From contig JAMWFC010000017.1 of NCBI GenBank assembly GCA_027475525.1, positions 62,001-126,000 of the forward strand: a stretch of DNA of 64,000 nucleotides, written 5' to 3'. Both the position numbers and the translations under genes were made by a program. The stretch comes from Macrolepiota albuminosa. Taxonomy: Eukaryota > Basidiomycota > Agaricomycetes > Agaricales > Agaricaceae. Position 1 is the first letter of the stretch, and every line of letters starts with the position of its first letter. Below, one piece after another: positions 25,956-39,193 of the stretch. The notes below the pieces were generated by a model. The model ran no database searches, had not been told where the DNA came from, and worked only from the letters and a program-made list of their open reading frames with translations.

Positions 25956-27880
25956 ATGCAAGCTGGCTGGCTAGTTAGGCTGCTCCTAGGCTTTTATCTG
26001 CTTGTTTCAGCGCTTGGGACCTTTCAAAGAGAGCAATTTGATGAACAGCTCACCATAAAATCTTTGCGAGATGGCAAAGTTGCCTCAAAATTCTCCTTCA
26101 CAACTATATTGAAAGGGGTGTCACCACGGGATCCTCGAAGCCTAGGTACAGATGATGTTTGTAGGTCTCGTATTCAGTCATCACTTTTAAGTGTTAATAT
26201 TTGCTATCTGTAGCTCAACATTATACCGTATTTCCACTAGCTCTTGGTCAAATTCTTCGAGAATATGCCGTGACCGAACTACACCTTTCTTTGAACGCCG
26301 GCAGATGGAATTACGACCGTTGGGGCTATCCTGAAGAATCTGGTGTTGGAACTGGTGCGGAATTATGGACATGGATGGGAGATAGTGCTCATTCAAGGTC
26401 TGCACATGTCCTATTATCCCATACAATCTACTGACCACTCGTGAAGCATTGATGAACGCTGGAGAGGTCTTCGGAATGCATTAGCTGGACTATTCTGTGC
26501 CTCACTCGGCTCTCTTGATGAACATAGAACTACTTCACCGGCGCGGTCATTTCTTCCAGAAGGACACTTACCAGACTGGGGAATTCCACATCAAATTCGA
26601 CATGCATTTCTTCCTTCCGAGAATGTGTGTACAGAGAACCTGACGCCATTCCTCAAATTGCTTCCGTGCAAGTCTATGTCGGGTATCGCAAGCTTGTTGA
26701 ATCCCCATCGACTTTTCGACGCTGACTGGCATGGAATGAGCGTGCATGTGTTGTGGCGCGAGGACCAAGGTGTTGAGATCAGGCTCACGTTCCAAACTAT
26801 CTCAGATCCTCTGCGTATGTCCTCTGGGAAGAGACAGGGTGAGATCTTTTGAGTATCATATCATTTATTGTCATTGATAGGTCACTGCAGATTGGTCTTT
26901 TCGAACCTTATTCGACCGTACGATTGAAAGGGCGTGTCCTGTTGCTCACTCAAGCCGAGTTGTGGTCACCCTCCCCACCTCCAAAGCATATGCCATTGAG
27001 CCTGATCCTTCTTCGGTGGTATCTGGTCTTGCAAAGTTTGATGTCACAGATTGTAGGTCTCAACTTCAGGTTGTCATCCACGAACAACTTATCCAAGTTT
27101 ACTTCAGCCATCAAACCTCTTGATGTCGGCCTCCGATTCGCAGGAGACTTCCAATATCGTGAGCAGTACAATGTCTTCGTGGATATTCTGGCTCAGATAT
27201 TGTAGCCGTTGATTTCGATTCTCCTCTTACATCTTTGTCTGTACAGCGGAACTTATACGGCTCAAATCAGGCTCATGGACGGCTCTCCGTCAAGTTGACT
27301 AATCATCAAGCTGAACCATTACGAGTTGTGTATCTTGAGACCATGCCCTGGATCATCCAGTTCCTACTTCACACACTCAAAATACACGTCGACGGCATGC
27401 GTGGTGGTAAGTGTGCTTGTGAAAGTAATAGTCTCATTGTTGTCTAACTGCCTAACGTGCCAATTGACAGATGCTGCAATATCGGAAGTGAACTACATTC
27501 CCGCGGTGCCACATGCTCGCCCTGCGACTTTCCAATGTGTTCTCTCAATCCCCCCTGGTGCCACCATTGACCTAAGTATGGACGTTGCCAAGTCCTTCCT
27601 TCGGTACACCGAACATCCTCCGGACGCTCAGAGAGGGTGGGACTTGCCTCCTGCCGTTCTCACCCTGATCGAAGCCAACCAAACTGACTTCCCAAAAGCG
27701 AGTCGTCGAATGTATACGTCCACTCTTCTCGTAGACCTTGCTACACCGGACTTCAGCATGCCCTATAACGTCATCATCTTCACCTGTTCACTCATCGCCT
27801 TCCTTTTCGGTAGTGTATTCAATTTGTTGACGAGAAAATTTGTGGTAGTTCGCATTGATCCAGAAAAAAAAACTGAATAA
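25956..27880 (+). CDS. GPI16: GPI transamidase subunit GPI16 (PIG-T)
   Basis: Subunit of the ER-membrane GPI transamidase that attaches GPI anchors to proteins. The ATG at 25956 opens a signal peptide (WLVRLLLGFYLLVSALG). Family blocks follow: FSFTTILKGVSPRDPRSLG, ELHLSLNAGRWNYDRWGYP, GTGAELWTWM, LAGLFCASLGSLDE, LPDWGIPHQI and CTENLTPFLKLLPCK. The second half has VAHSSRVVVTLPT, TNHQAEPLRVVYLETMPW, PAVLTLIEANQTDFPKASRR and the C-terminal membrane span VIIFTCSLIAFLFGSVFNLL with a short cytosolic tail. Several introns are present. An in-frame ATG at 25908 would put 16 residues before the signal sequence; I prefer 25956. Its start is 338 bp from that of the divergent AFG2 gene. Confidence 0.93.
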
Positions 27881-30578
27881 ACGAGAACCCTACTCGCCCA
27901 ATCCCAGATACTTGTGGCTCATTGGTTTTCAGCGTGACCTGAATCTCAATTGGAAGGATAAACATCACGTGGCATCTTTTCTGATGGAAATTCTGGCTTG
28001 GTATTACAGGGTCGGACCGTTGTTGTCACGAAATGAGTACCATTCCAGTGTCCATGGGTCTCATGAGATTGAGATGGCGACGGACATTAGGGAGTGTGGT
28101 ATCAATCATTTTCACCCGGGGATCCAGGTGAAAGTGTACTTCGCGATTTCTCTTGCCTCATTGTCCTGTGTGGAAGAAACGCCACAACGGCTTCATGAGG
28201 CTCAGTGATAGGCGGAACGTGTGCCATGGAAACGCTTGATGTTGGCTAGCGATTGCGCAAAGATGTGCAACGGCCTCCGGAGTGGAAAGATCCACTTGAT
28301 GCCGATTGTGGGGACATTTTTCATGCCGGACTTCTATTGTTCCATTCCTTCGTGCAAAACCTGTTAAAATTATTCAAACTTAATCTTTGACGTGAAGTCG
28401 AGTCTTCCAAGTTGCCGAATAAAGTACATGGACAGTCGCTGTCAAGCCGCCTTATCGACATTGGATGGAACACTTTGAATTGCGCAATTTCGAAGGCGGG
28501 ATCAGAGCAATGGATACTTCAAATTGGAAATATTCTATGGAAAGATAATTGATCTTCTTTGTTATCTCGAAAGAGCGGACATTCAAGTTAATGTTTTTTG
28601 CAAGGCGTCCGGCCTTGTAAACTCAAGATGGTTACAAGGATTCCTACTATACCAAATGGATCGACATTAGAGTTCGGCAATCTTGCTTTGACAGCCCAGC
28701 GCTCGTCCAAGACATTGTTGTAAACTTGATATCTGGATATCTTTTGATCACATGCGCACGTTTATTGGAGCGGAGTCGAGGGAATATTATTAACACATGG
28801 TTAAATCTCACGCAACTCATTTGCATTAGAACGGCATGGTGGCTATGTATACTGATGCATGATAGATCCACTAGCCGTACGCTTGGAGCAAACGAGATAA
28901 ATAGATCATGATCCATGAAACTGGTGCTTTCACGATCGTTAATTTACCCCCTCCGTCTCCCAACTTCAAAGACCTCCATCTCCTGATTTCATCTCCACCT
29001 GACTATGTGCCGACGACTTGCGTGAGTATTCTGCGGCTTCAAATACATTGCTGCTCACCATTCTCGGTAGCCAGGGGACACGTTGGACACGCTGCGGGGT
29101 TCGTTGATCAGCAGTACCTCTTGATTCTGATACTCTCGTTGAGCTCTACTTCACTATAACCAGCACTTCCAGCGCCATATGATCGCCGCAATCATGGATT
29201 GCAACTCATACCGCTGCTCATTAAGCCATTTCCACCCTCCAGAATGTAGGCCACCAAGTTGCCGTTGCTATAATGTTTGTCCTCCCACCTTCCTCTATAA
29301 ACTCTATATCTTATGCTTGGGGCTACGGAGCGCAGGTGTATGGTGAACAAATTGAGCAGGATGTTGATACTGTCGATGAGTATTGTTTTCAGTGCCGTTT
29401 AGCACAGGAACGTGCTGCTGGACGCTTCGACCGCACATTTGGAACAAACAACACCTGAAAAAAGTCCTTGTCCGTGGTTACCCAACATGAACATACTCCT
29501 GAATCCTGATATCCTCGTACCTTATGTATATCCCATATAATATTGCATAACGCGACATTCGTGCCTGACTATGACGCGCGCGTATCGCGTATGTTTTCTA
29601 GCATAAATATATCCCTAGATCACCCGTGGGTCACGTTGGGAATTATCTCCAGATATCTTATGACCTCAGACATGTGATGGTCCACAAAAGGTCACGTTCA
29701 TTGGAACTGATGACCTGCTCAAGCCTGTTCAGAGATATTCAGGGTAGAGAAAGTCACAGAGCGAACCGCATTTGGGCGAATTTCCAACAACTTGAGTTTA
29801 TGATGTCAGACCTTGAAAAGCTTGGGGTAGGAGCTACACCGTGGGTCGGCACTTGATACATCTAGAATTGAACATGTGCGTGATCTGTGAGACGCTATGA
29901 GGTTAGATAAAAGTTTGCTTGCACATCTACACGGGAATCACCTGCGAACTTGTTTAAGAGTTGACGTCAAGAATCCTGGGTAAAATTCAAAAATGGTTGG
30001 AGCAGGTCATTACAGGGCCCATCTCACATTGTAAACGTCAGCTGAAGGTCCGACCGGTGAGAATAAGCTCACAAAGAAGAGTCGGGTCGATCGTTGTCCC
30101 AACGGGCAGTTCAAGGATAGCTGGAAAATACCCTCGGATTTTCTCAACGGCTGAATAGCCCAGGTGATCCTTCTCGCTGGTATTGGCGATCGGTCATTCT
30201 GCAGATCAAGATGTCCACTTGTCCCTTGTGAACGAAGGATCTATTGACGCGGCAGTGCCGGTTGATGGTAAGCCCCAGTAGAGGCGTCAATTTCTCGTCG
30301 TTTGTATTTAGACTTGTTCAGTCATATCAGTCTAAGCACTTCCTATAGCAACGATTGCATCATCAGGGTTCTAATCAGGGTATTTGTAGACGTAAGCAAG
30401 GTGGTGGCAAGGACGACGAGGCTCTTGAAAGTGCATATTGAGGGGAACGGTGAGGTTCGCCGTCTAATTCTAATCAAGTCCATGGTTTGAATTGAAGACC
30501 TAGCCACGTGACCAATCAAAGCAAACGTAAACTCTTCCGTGTCCGACCCACCCCGACTCACCAAACCGCACATTGATA
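27881..30578. other. Long intergenic stretch with weak ORFs
   Basis: About 2.7 kb. Short ORFs at 28908-29159 (MIHETGAFTIVNLPPPSPN) and 29273-29458 might be exons of a small gene, but the joins produce stops and I recognise no domain. The rest shows no supported gene. A decayed gene is possible. Confidence 0.3.
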
Positions 30579-31028
30579 ATGCACGCATCCCTCGTCCGCC
30601 GCCAGCTCCAGGGGTTGATTCCCCCTAAGATTGCCACTCCTAGGCTCATTGTGAGTGATGAGTTGTAAACATACGTGTCAAGAGGACCTGATGAAATTTT
30701 CCTAGTCTGGTGAATCGGGCACCGGACTTGGACCTCTGGTGGACTTCTACTCCAAGCTTCCAAAAGGCAAGGCTACCCCTCGCGTCGGTGGCATCAAAGC
30801 ACGCTTCTTCAGCGGAGCGAACGCGTCGGGCAAGCCCATTGTTGCGTTGATTGTCGGAATCTTTGCTATTAGTTACACAATAGACTACAACAGTACGTCT
30901 TCATGCTTCTCGATCTTTGAATTAATACCAATTGCATGTTACAGTGCACTTGAGTACGTTTGGTTTCCTCTCATGGCATGATGTCCGTGCTGACTCGAGC
31001 AGAGCACCACAAGAACCATGCTCACTGA
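30579..31028 (+). CDS. ATP17: F1Fo ATP synthase subunit f, mitochondrial
   Basis: Small single-span subunit of the mitochondrial ATP synthase Fo sector. The ATG at 30579 begins MHASLVRRQLQGLIPPKIAT, a basic mitochondrial-type N-terminus. After an intron of about 76 bp come SGTGLGPLVDFYSKLPKGKA, RVGGIKARFFSGANASGKP and the membrane segment IVALIVGIFAISYTIDYN. The conserved ending MHLKHHKNHAH is only obtained by including a 9-nt exon (30945-30953) between two introns, then the last exon at 31003-31028. Length (about 95-100 residues) and all blocks fit the family. Complete and probably functional. Confidence 0.9.
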
Positions 31029-32632
31029 GCGTAGACTTTGGTTGTGGATATCGGGTTGTGTCAATAGAAATTGGAATTGTAACAATCGATCTCCGAGGTG
31101 CCCTTCAGATGTCCCGTCTGGACGTTACAGTGGTCAAATTTGTGCTTTCCAACCAAAGGGTCTCAAGGTGATGTCAGAGACGCTCCGGGAAACGGATTGA
31201 TGCGAACATCTTGGCCATTGCACAAGCTTCTAGTGAGAACCATATTGGACACTTGCTCTCGTAGTTTCTGTTCGTGCGATGATCCTTGGATGAAACGAGG
31301 AACTTGACCGAGAACCAATCTAAAAACCGTTAGTAAAATATTGACATTTACAGGACCATCAATGAGCGTCTTGACTAAATGTGCTTCATGTTATTTGAGC
31401 TGTTACACGTCGGATGCGAACAGTGTATGAGATGGGCGTTAACTTTGACTAAAATCTTGTACCCGTATAAGCTTCTATCCAAGTCTCAGGCGAGCCTTGT
31501 GATGATGGTGTTATATTTCACTGTTTATGTCGATGTTTGGGAAACAGCCAGCTCTCTGGTTGGCCATTCCAAGTTTTTAACCCATAAATGCCTTTGCAAA
31601 ATATCAGCCAAATGTATCACAAACATGGCGAACGTCAACGTTGGAAATACCCAGGCGCCGGAAGGCAGTACACTGTAAGTACTAGCTAAAATCTCAGCGT
31701 TCACGTTTATCATCATTACTTAACATTGTTCACAACCACGCCTGTTACTTGTTACTTGATTGATATCTACCTCCGCTAAATACATAGCTAAGGACAATAC
31801 CTGTTATTCGTTTCGACGGCACACAGTTCTTCCCAAGGTCAGGCCTTGATATATGATACTTATCTGTGGTTGGTAACTCCCAAGCGACCGAATAGAACCA
31901 ACCTGATGTAAACCATTGTGTCAGCTGGTCTTGGTCTCGTCTGCTCTCGCTGCTCATCAAACTAATTGACTCCATCACAACGCCATAATACCAGTAGCCT
32001 TAAGTCGATCAAAGTTCGGTCAAGAATTCGCCGACTGTCTCCAATATCCAGTCTGCGATTATGACACTTGGAGCTTCTTTCGTACATCGACGATTATTGG
32101 AAACGCCCACTCTTAGATATGGGTCCCCGATACGGCTTTGGAGTTACCCTGCCTACATGATCATACCTTTACGAGATTCAGTTCGATTACTTGAGCGACT
32201 TGACACGGGCGCAAGATTTTACCCAGGCTAACTTCCTGGGCCGTTGTACTTCACTGAGCCCATTGTGATATACTCCCTTCCGGCAATATGGCTCAGGGGA
32301 TTGTATCTATAAGGGGTTTTCACTTTACATCAGAATCTACAGATACCTTGCCCTCTGTTAACTGGATGGCTAGTAGTGTGTGCTGTATTACATTTGTAAT
32401 GTATATATATTTAATAATTTTTCCCGCAGATTTGTTGATTACGCTTACTGAACACGTTGGTTGAATAACTTCTCACAAGCATCAAGGAGCTGTAAGATTC
32501 TAGCCAATTCAGAAAGGGTCACTGAACCTCAAAGTCTTATTGCATATACACATCACTATCAAGCAGCCATATCAGCTCGCGATGATCGTGACAATAAAAT
32601 GAGGTCTAAGCTGATTTCTTCCAGTCCCAATG
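31029..32632. other. Intergenic, no supported gene
   Basis: About 1.6 kb holding several ORFs of 60-100 codons on both strands (for example 31379-31678 plus and 31978-31745 minus). None has a recognisable domain or consistent splicing. Confidence 0.4.
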
Positions 32633-34076
32633 CTAATATGACATATTGTGATAAGGACGGGCACTCCAAAACGTGTACATTCCGCCAAGCCTTGTCCAGG
32701 GTTTGAGGACCAGTGCAAATCCCACAATTCCCAGTGCATACGTAAATAGGATTGCTAAAGCCACGTCAGTCACAGTGGCTGAATACATCTCGTAAGCATG
32801 AAAACGGACCTTTTCTCCGAGTTGGATACGTTCTTAGATCCCATGAGATCTCAGGAAGACCCATGATATTGCAAAAGATGTGCGCCGTAATGGAAGGATA
32901 CACTGATCCAGTGCGTAGGAACATGTAAGAGCAATGGAACCCAAATAGTGTCGTATACGCTAGCTGAAACACTACAAATCGAGATAACCTCGGCTAAGGG
33001 GAAAAGAAGCAGGAAACAGGAAACATGTCCACGCACGACTCATAGTTATTGCGCGTTTGGCGGCACTGGCCGTTCGTCCAAATCGGTTGTAAGTGTCCCA
33101 TGCATGATGGACATGTGCTGATAGGTGGGTAAGTACATATCACGGCTTGTATGTAGGGCCAGCGAGTGAAAAAAATGGCATACCTAGTCCGAAAGACAAT
33201 GGGCCAAGGAAAATCATACGATTGGCAGATGCACCTGACATATGGTACACAGCTATTACACAGGAACGAAATACAATCTCCTCGGTAATGGGAGCCTGTG
33301 AAGATCCTGCTCAGTAAAGCATGGCATGCTGAGCACAGAGGATACGTGTGGATCGTTCGATACATCAGATCAATATTCTAGATGGACTTACCATGGTATA
33401 GTTTCTTATTCCAATCCATGACATGAATTTATTCACGACATCATTTTGAGAAGAAAACCGGGACTGAAAAGGCAATTGTTCACCCAGGTACATGCCAAAC
33501 AGTGGCCCAGTAAACAAAATTGGAGTAACAAGATGCGGAAGTATCAGGTCCATGTCCAGGCGATAAATTTTAAAGCCTAGTCGTGCAACGGTTGTCTCCC
33601 AGGTCACTTCGAAACGCTGTAAGCCTCTTTAATAGCAGATTACCTTGAAATATGGAGATACATACGTCTGGTCTATCTCCAACCACAGACCATAAGATAA
33701 AGAAGACAAGTCCACAATTCAGTATTGTAGCAATGCTGCCTGCGAGTAAGCGCGCCTTGATAACACTTGGATCGTCCCTCCAACGTTCATTCTGTAATTT
33801 GGTATATGCAGTACCATTAGCATTGTTCGCACGGTCCTGAGAGAACGAGAGCCGCGCATGCTTCGAGACATACAGAGACCCGACGTAGTTAAAAGCAAAA
33901 ATGAAGGTGAGCAGGTGAGCTGTAGCCGTAGATATGGGAGGAGAGTCAAAGACGAGAGGCATATCAGAGGAATAAAGAAGGTCTGTAACTAAAGAAGCTT
34001 TTAAGCCTCTCACAGACAATAGAAATAAGATTGCCACCGCGGTGGCAAGGAGATTTCGAGTCAACAAAGGCGGCAC
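32633..34076 (-). CDS. RCE1: CAAX prenyl protease 2 (type II CAAX endopeptidase)
   Basis: ER-membrane intramembrane protease that removes the -AAX tripeptide from prenylated proteins such as Ras. It starts MPPLLTRNLLATAVAILFLL (first membrane span), with more spans at ATAHLLTFIFAFNYVGSLYV and LNCGLVFFILWSVVG. All three signature elements are present: EExxxR in APITEEIVFRSC, FxxxH in LSFGLAHVHHAWDTYNRFGR, and HxxxN in SITAHIFCNIMGLPE. The C-terminus AILFTYALGIVGFALVLKPW carries the last span and ends PYHNMSY, with stop at 32635-32633. Six or so short introns. Complete by motif content. Confidence 0.93.
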
Positions 34077-34545
34077 AAATCAAGTGTGATTGTCACGTGG
34101 CGTGACTATATCGTGCGACGCGACTGTGACACAGATAATAGGTGACGAAATGTGTCACATCCTTTACCCCCCCTCTTGTACCTAGTGCCTTTTACGTCTA
34201 AGACAATTACGACGGTTTGCCACCTCAACCTAACTGTGCTGCTGGGTGAATGCAAAATTTTGGCATTACAAGGGGGTGTGTATCCATAAATCTCGGATTT
34301 ACCTGTTCGACCCTAGATTCGCTTATTTGCTTCTCGGAAAACATACAGGTTATAGAAACCATATATACGGGAGCTTTGTAGGCCATTTCTTTGAGAAGCA
34401 ACTGCGTTGCAGTGCACTAAAGATAGGTTCTTGATAGGTCAGCTCTGCCGAACTTGCTGGGACTAGCTCGCTTCTTTTGAATTTATAAGGCGTCTAGCCG
34501 CGTCGAGACGCTATCGTTGCGCCACAGCCATCTTATTCTCTCATC
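34077..34545. other. Intergenic with promoter of the small Cys protein gene
   Basis: No ORF of note. A TTTATAAGG box lies near 34481-34489, about 60 bp before the ATG at 34546. Confidence 0.45.
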
Positions 34546-35056
34546 ATGCATAGCAATCTTCAGCGCGCCGTGGCCGATGTCCTTGCTGCCAACCAAGAAG
34601 TCAAATTTGTTAACGTGTTGACGGCCTATATCCGTGTCGCGGGATTCAAGAAATCCAACTTGGATGTCCTCACGACGTTTGAGCGTGCCATGGACAAACA
34701 CCCGGATTGTAAAGACCAGGTCAACTCCGAATCCGCTAAGCTTGTCGCAAAACTCAGGCACGATTATTGGAAGACCATGTTCGATTGGAGTGGGAAGCAG
34801 CAATGCTGCCCCTGTTGCGTCAACCTCGTTGAGCAGTATATCGATGATCCGGATAAATTTGAAGAAGCGCTTTTGAAGCTGCATGAGATTGACAGTAAGT
34901 CTGAACAATGCTTTCAGAGTTCCAGCTCAAGGCTATGATGTAGCTCCATCCGTCCCCAAGAAGCCGAGGCGAAGGCGGAAAAAAATTACACGGCCTTCTC
35001 ATACAGCAATTACATCTGACCCCTATGGTCCTTCAACAAGCGCCTCTTTAGGATGA
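34546..35056 (+). CDS. Small Cys-containing protein, unrecognised family (paralogue A)
   Basis: I do not recognise the function. Exons 34546-34894 and 34945-35056 give about 153 residues. The N-terminal part, MHSNLQRAVADVLAANQEV followed by VLTAYIRVAGFKK, FERAMDKHPDCKDQV and LRHDYWKTMFDW, matches the gene at 39571-39194 (shared blocks SNL..AV, Y.R..G..K, FERA.DKHP, R..YW.T). A cysteine cluster QQCCPCC follows. Exon 2 adds a basic stretch VPKKPRRRRKK, a plausible nuclear localisation signal, and a Ser/Thr-rich tail. The helical N-terminus plus Cys cluster could bind metal. It and its paralogue both point toward the beta-mannosidase gene between them. Confidence 0.65.
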
Positions 35057-35636
35057 CATGTGTTGAGCAAAGTCTTCCTCCGTCACTAGTCGCCCAATAC
35101 CCTTGCAGTTCTTCTGATTCCAGTTCTTCTTTCTTCGAGCCCTCTGCCATTACCTGACTCATTTTATGTACTTTTATGGGTTTTGTCTCCGATATATCCA
35201 GTACGCATCTTCTTGACGCATTTAATGTGAAGGGTACGCTTATGATATCTACAGTTAAGCTTTTCGTGCACCTTCAATCTTTAACGTTGTCCCTATTCAA
35301 GTTCATTCATACACGGCACTTATATACTTGTATATAACCTTGTGGCCTCAAGTGCGTGGTCCCATCTCTCAATCCGCCTTGTTCTCAACTGAATTCTATC
35401 TTAGACTATCCTGACATGTACCTACTCTGTACTCTAATAATGCATCTATGATACAAGATTATTCCTCTTTTGATTGCAAATTGGTTCTAGCTGAAGTGGC
35501 GACGGACTTGTCAGCAAGAAGCAACGCACTGATCATCGTCGGCCCGTAAATCCGAGGGTCTTCCACACAAAAATCTCACCCAGGGACTCATCATCGCCTG
35601 CCTTTGACCCATCCGCGTGTATCTCGCCTCACACCC
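35057..35636. other. Intergenic, upstream of beta-mannosidase
   Basis: No gene seen. Contains the 3' flank of paralogue A and the presumed promoter of the GH2 gene. Confidence 0.45.
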
Positions 35637-38600
35637 ATGGTGATGGTTAAGACTCTGCAGCTCAACCAGGGCTGGTTTTGGAAACAGCGCAATAGAGAAT
35701 TACCCTCTGTATTGAAAGAAGTCGACTTACCTTCTTGCGGGAGCATTGAGGAGGGTTGGAGAGCGGCCCATATTTTCCCATCCGAGGTGCACGTTGAGCT
35801 TCTCAGAGAGGGATTAATTCCTGATCCCTACGTCGGATTCAACGAGCACAAAGTTCAATGTGAGTCCACGTCATTCTTGGGTGAGTGAGAAGATAGCATC
35901 GTTATCTTCCAGGGATCGGTGGCGTTGAATGGCTTTACAAGTGTTCTTTTCCTTTCAACAAAACCCCTGGGCACGGACACGCTAGTCTGATATTTGAAGG
36001 GCTGGATACAGTTTGTGATGTTTATCTGGTGAGCTCACGTCCACCTGTCTCGTCGTTACCAGTCTAATTTTTTGCATCTAGAACGGCAAGCAGATTCTCG
36101 CGACGGACAATCAGTTCCGCACATATACTCATGACATTGATCTCTCCGACCATACGCACTCGCTCAAGGAAGAAAACACTGTACTTCTCCATTTCAAGTC
36201 GGCGAAGGTACTAGCGAAGGAGGAAGAGTCCAAGTATGGCAGAGTACGTGCTGGATCGACGAATCTTGGAGATCCCAGCCGAGTGTACGTGAGGAAGGCT
36301 CAGTATGATTGGCGGTGAGTGTTTATGAGTCTGCATATGTCTGTGCTCGAATATTTTTTTCCTGAAGATGGGATTGGGTTTGTGCCATAGTCCTTGTGGC
36401 ATCGTAAGATGCTCATTTTTCCTCCAGGGCCCGGAGCTTATGACAGCCGGCCCGTATCGCCCAATTACCCTGAAGACATACTCCGCGCGGTTGAACGACG
36501 TCCATACATGTGCTTCTGTTTTATTTGACAATGTCACTGGAGCTCCTTCATCTTCTTTAAGAGTTGATGTTACTCTCGAGGGGTGTCCTGTGTACCAAGG
36601 TCTGGAGGTTGTGTTGAAAGACATCATCGGGAAAGAGATCAAGCGGGAACAAACGAAGCTCCAAGGCAATGTCTCTTCATTTCGCGACATAGTGAAGTGG
36701 CAGTTGTCAACCGAGGAAGTATGTCTCTGGTGGCCCGTTGGATATGGAGAGCAGAATTTGTACGATGTAACTGTCACCCTCGTTGGCCTTGTCAGTCTTC
36801 TCTCGTCCAACTATTCATGCCATTTGACCCAATCATGGTTTAGGACAATCAAGTTCTCGATACCAAAACGAAACGGATTGGCTTCCGCTCTGTCGAGTTG
36901 ATTCAGGAGCCACTGGCCCAACCCGATCAATATGGGACTGGGACGACATTTTTATTTCAAGTAAACAGTATTCGCATTTTCATAGGAGGTGCATGATTCT
37001 CTGATTGTGTCTGCTCCTGAGTACTGACCTCTATGCTCAGGATCTAATTGGATTCCGGCAGATAACTTTTTGACCACAATTACAGAGAAGCGATATCGAG
37101 CGTGGCTCAATCTTCTTCGTGACGGGAACCAAAACATGGTGCGCATCTGGGGTGGCGGTGTCTACGAACCAGACATCTTCTTTGATATATGTGATGGTAA
37201 GGTAGTCGTGAGCCTTGGTCACCTCATGAGCTGGTTCAAATCTCGTGTGTAGAACTTGGTATTCTAGTCTGGCACGACTTCCAGTTTGCATGTGGCGTTT
37301 ATCCGGCTCATCCTGCATTCGTTGAGAGCGTTAGGAGGGAAGCGGTGGACAACGTGAAACGCCTACGCCACCACCCTTCATTGGCTCTATTTTGTGGTAA
37401 CAATGAGGATTACCAGATGATTCTTCAATGGGGAGGTTTGTTTTTGTGATTACCCCTCATGCTTTTGTCCCTAATCAGCTTAACAGACACCAAAGAACTT
37501 CCTGCAAAAGTCATCTATGAGCACATACTACCTGCGGTTGTAGCAGAATTGACCGAGCCGCTTATTCCTTATCACCGTGGCTCTCCTTACGGTGGTAAGG
37601 GGTGGGACACCGCTGACCCCACAGTCGGGGATGTTCACCAGTGGGACATCTGGGGTGGAAAAGAGTACCCTTATCAGGATTATGACAAGCTTGGTGGACG
37701 TTTTGTGAGGTATAGGTTCATTTACTCTGTGCATCAGAGTCATAACAATATTTTTGCTAGCGAATTTGGAATACCGTCAATGCCGGATATGCGGACCATC
37801 GCGTACTGGATGGATGCCGCGGATAAATCGCAATGGTATTCACAATCGACTTTAATGGCTCAGCATACAAAGGCCGGCGCGTTCGAGCGTCGGTTCGCCA
37901 TTGTCATGAATGAGAATTTTAGGGTGACAAGCGACCTGGAGACGTGCGTATTCTTTTGTCAAGCATCGCTGATATATCTCATGTGTGAATGACTTCAGCC
38001 ATGTTTTCAATACTCAGCTCATGCAATCTGAGGCCGTGAGCTATGCTTATCGGTCTTGGCGACGTGCATGGCGCGGCAAGGGAATGGAATACGTAATTCG
38101 TTATCCTAAAAGATGTTACACTGGCTGATATAGACCCCCTTCAGACCTCCGGTGTCCTAGTTTGGCAGTTGAATGACTGCTGGCCTGTCACGTCATGGGC
38201 TATTGCTGATTATTTTGTGAGTATTAGATATATCGGCTATAAGTTAATCTTAATATGATTACTCCAGCTTCGACCCAAACCATCCTACTTCACCATCGCC
38301 CGTGAGCTCGCTCCTATTGCTGTTGGTATTTTCAGAACGGTATATATAGTCTACCTGTTGTCAATATCTGACTAACTTTCCTTGAGGTGATGAAAAACCG
38401 GGCGAACGATCGTCCCCGTCAGGTAAGTTTGAAACATCGAACATACCAAGTTTTTTTTTCTAACGCTGTCTTCTAGTTCTACGAATTCGGTGCTGTGCAG
38501 TCACATGACGCAATTATCGATGTATGGGGAGCTAACGCTACCCTCAACTCACGCGGAGTCAGACTGGAACTTGCCTGCCACGATCTTAACTCCAGTTGGA

Positions 38601-39061
38601 AGCAAAGCGAAAGTTACAACGTCATTCTACTTCCAAATCAGTCTACAGAGCTTCTCTCAATACGCTGTCCTGGCCCTTCCACCGTGGGCGTTGAACCCCC
38701 GTCAGGCGACCCCATCTGGACGTCATCGTATTCAGTCGTCGTGAACGCACGCCTGATTGACTCAGACGGCAAAATCTTGGCACGTTTTACCGACTGGCCG
38801 CAGCCATACCGATATGTTGCCGTTCCTGACCCACAGCTTTCTGTCGAGGTCAGCGGGGAGAAAGTGACCGTGTCGGTGCAGCGCCCTATTAAAGGCTTGT
38901 GGTTTAGTGTCGAGGGAGATGGGCCGGAGGTTTCATGGAGCGATAACTCGCTTGATGTTGTTCCGGATGACCCGCAAGTCATCACAGCGAAAGGGCTAGG
39001 AGATAGGAAACTTCGAGTGGCTTATCTTGGGAAAGAGAAGGCTACGTTGATACATGCTTGA
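35637..39061 (+). CDS. Beta-mannosidase, glycoside hydrolase family 2
   Basis: Retaining exo-beta-mannosidase that removes terminal beta-1,4-mannose from manno-oligosaccharides. I see no signal peptide, so it resembles the intracellular fungal B-type enzymes. Blocks in order: TLQLNQGWFWKQRN, then GGVEWLYKCSFPF, FEGLDTVCDVYLNGKQIL, YDWRWDWGPELMTAGPYRPI, LWWPVGYGEQNLYDV, GGSNWIPADNF, NMVRIWGGGVYEPDIFFDIC, LVWHDFQFACGVYPAHPAF, and HPSLALFCGNNEDYQM (acid/base Glu in GNNED). The nucleophile Glu is in SEFGIPSMPDM, followed by GVLVWQLNDCWPVTSWAIAD. The C-terminal beta-sandwich ends LRVAYLGKEKATLIHA. Many short introns, both catalytic residues intact. Start could be 35604, 35637 or 35643. Confidence 0.93.
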
Positions 39062-39193
39062 AATAATGATTAATGTAACTACCAAGGTGAAGGCGTGAAG
39101 GCGTAATCAAGTAGCATGCCGGTCGTAAAAACATATCATAAAAACATATGTTCATGACTTGGATTTTCCTGAAAATTAATGCAACTTGAACAG

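Noticed and set aside
28908..29458. Two-exon small gene
   Set aside because: All joins I tried run into stops and no domain is recognisable.
31379..31978. ORFs on both strands as a membrane protein gene
   Set aside because: Short, overlapping and inconsistent; nothing conserved recognised.
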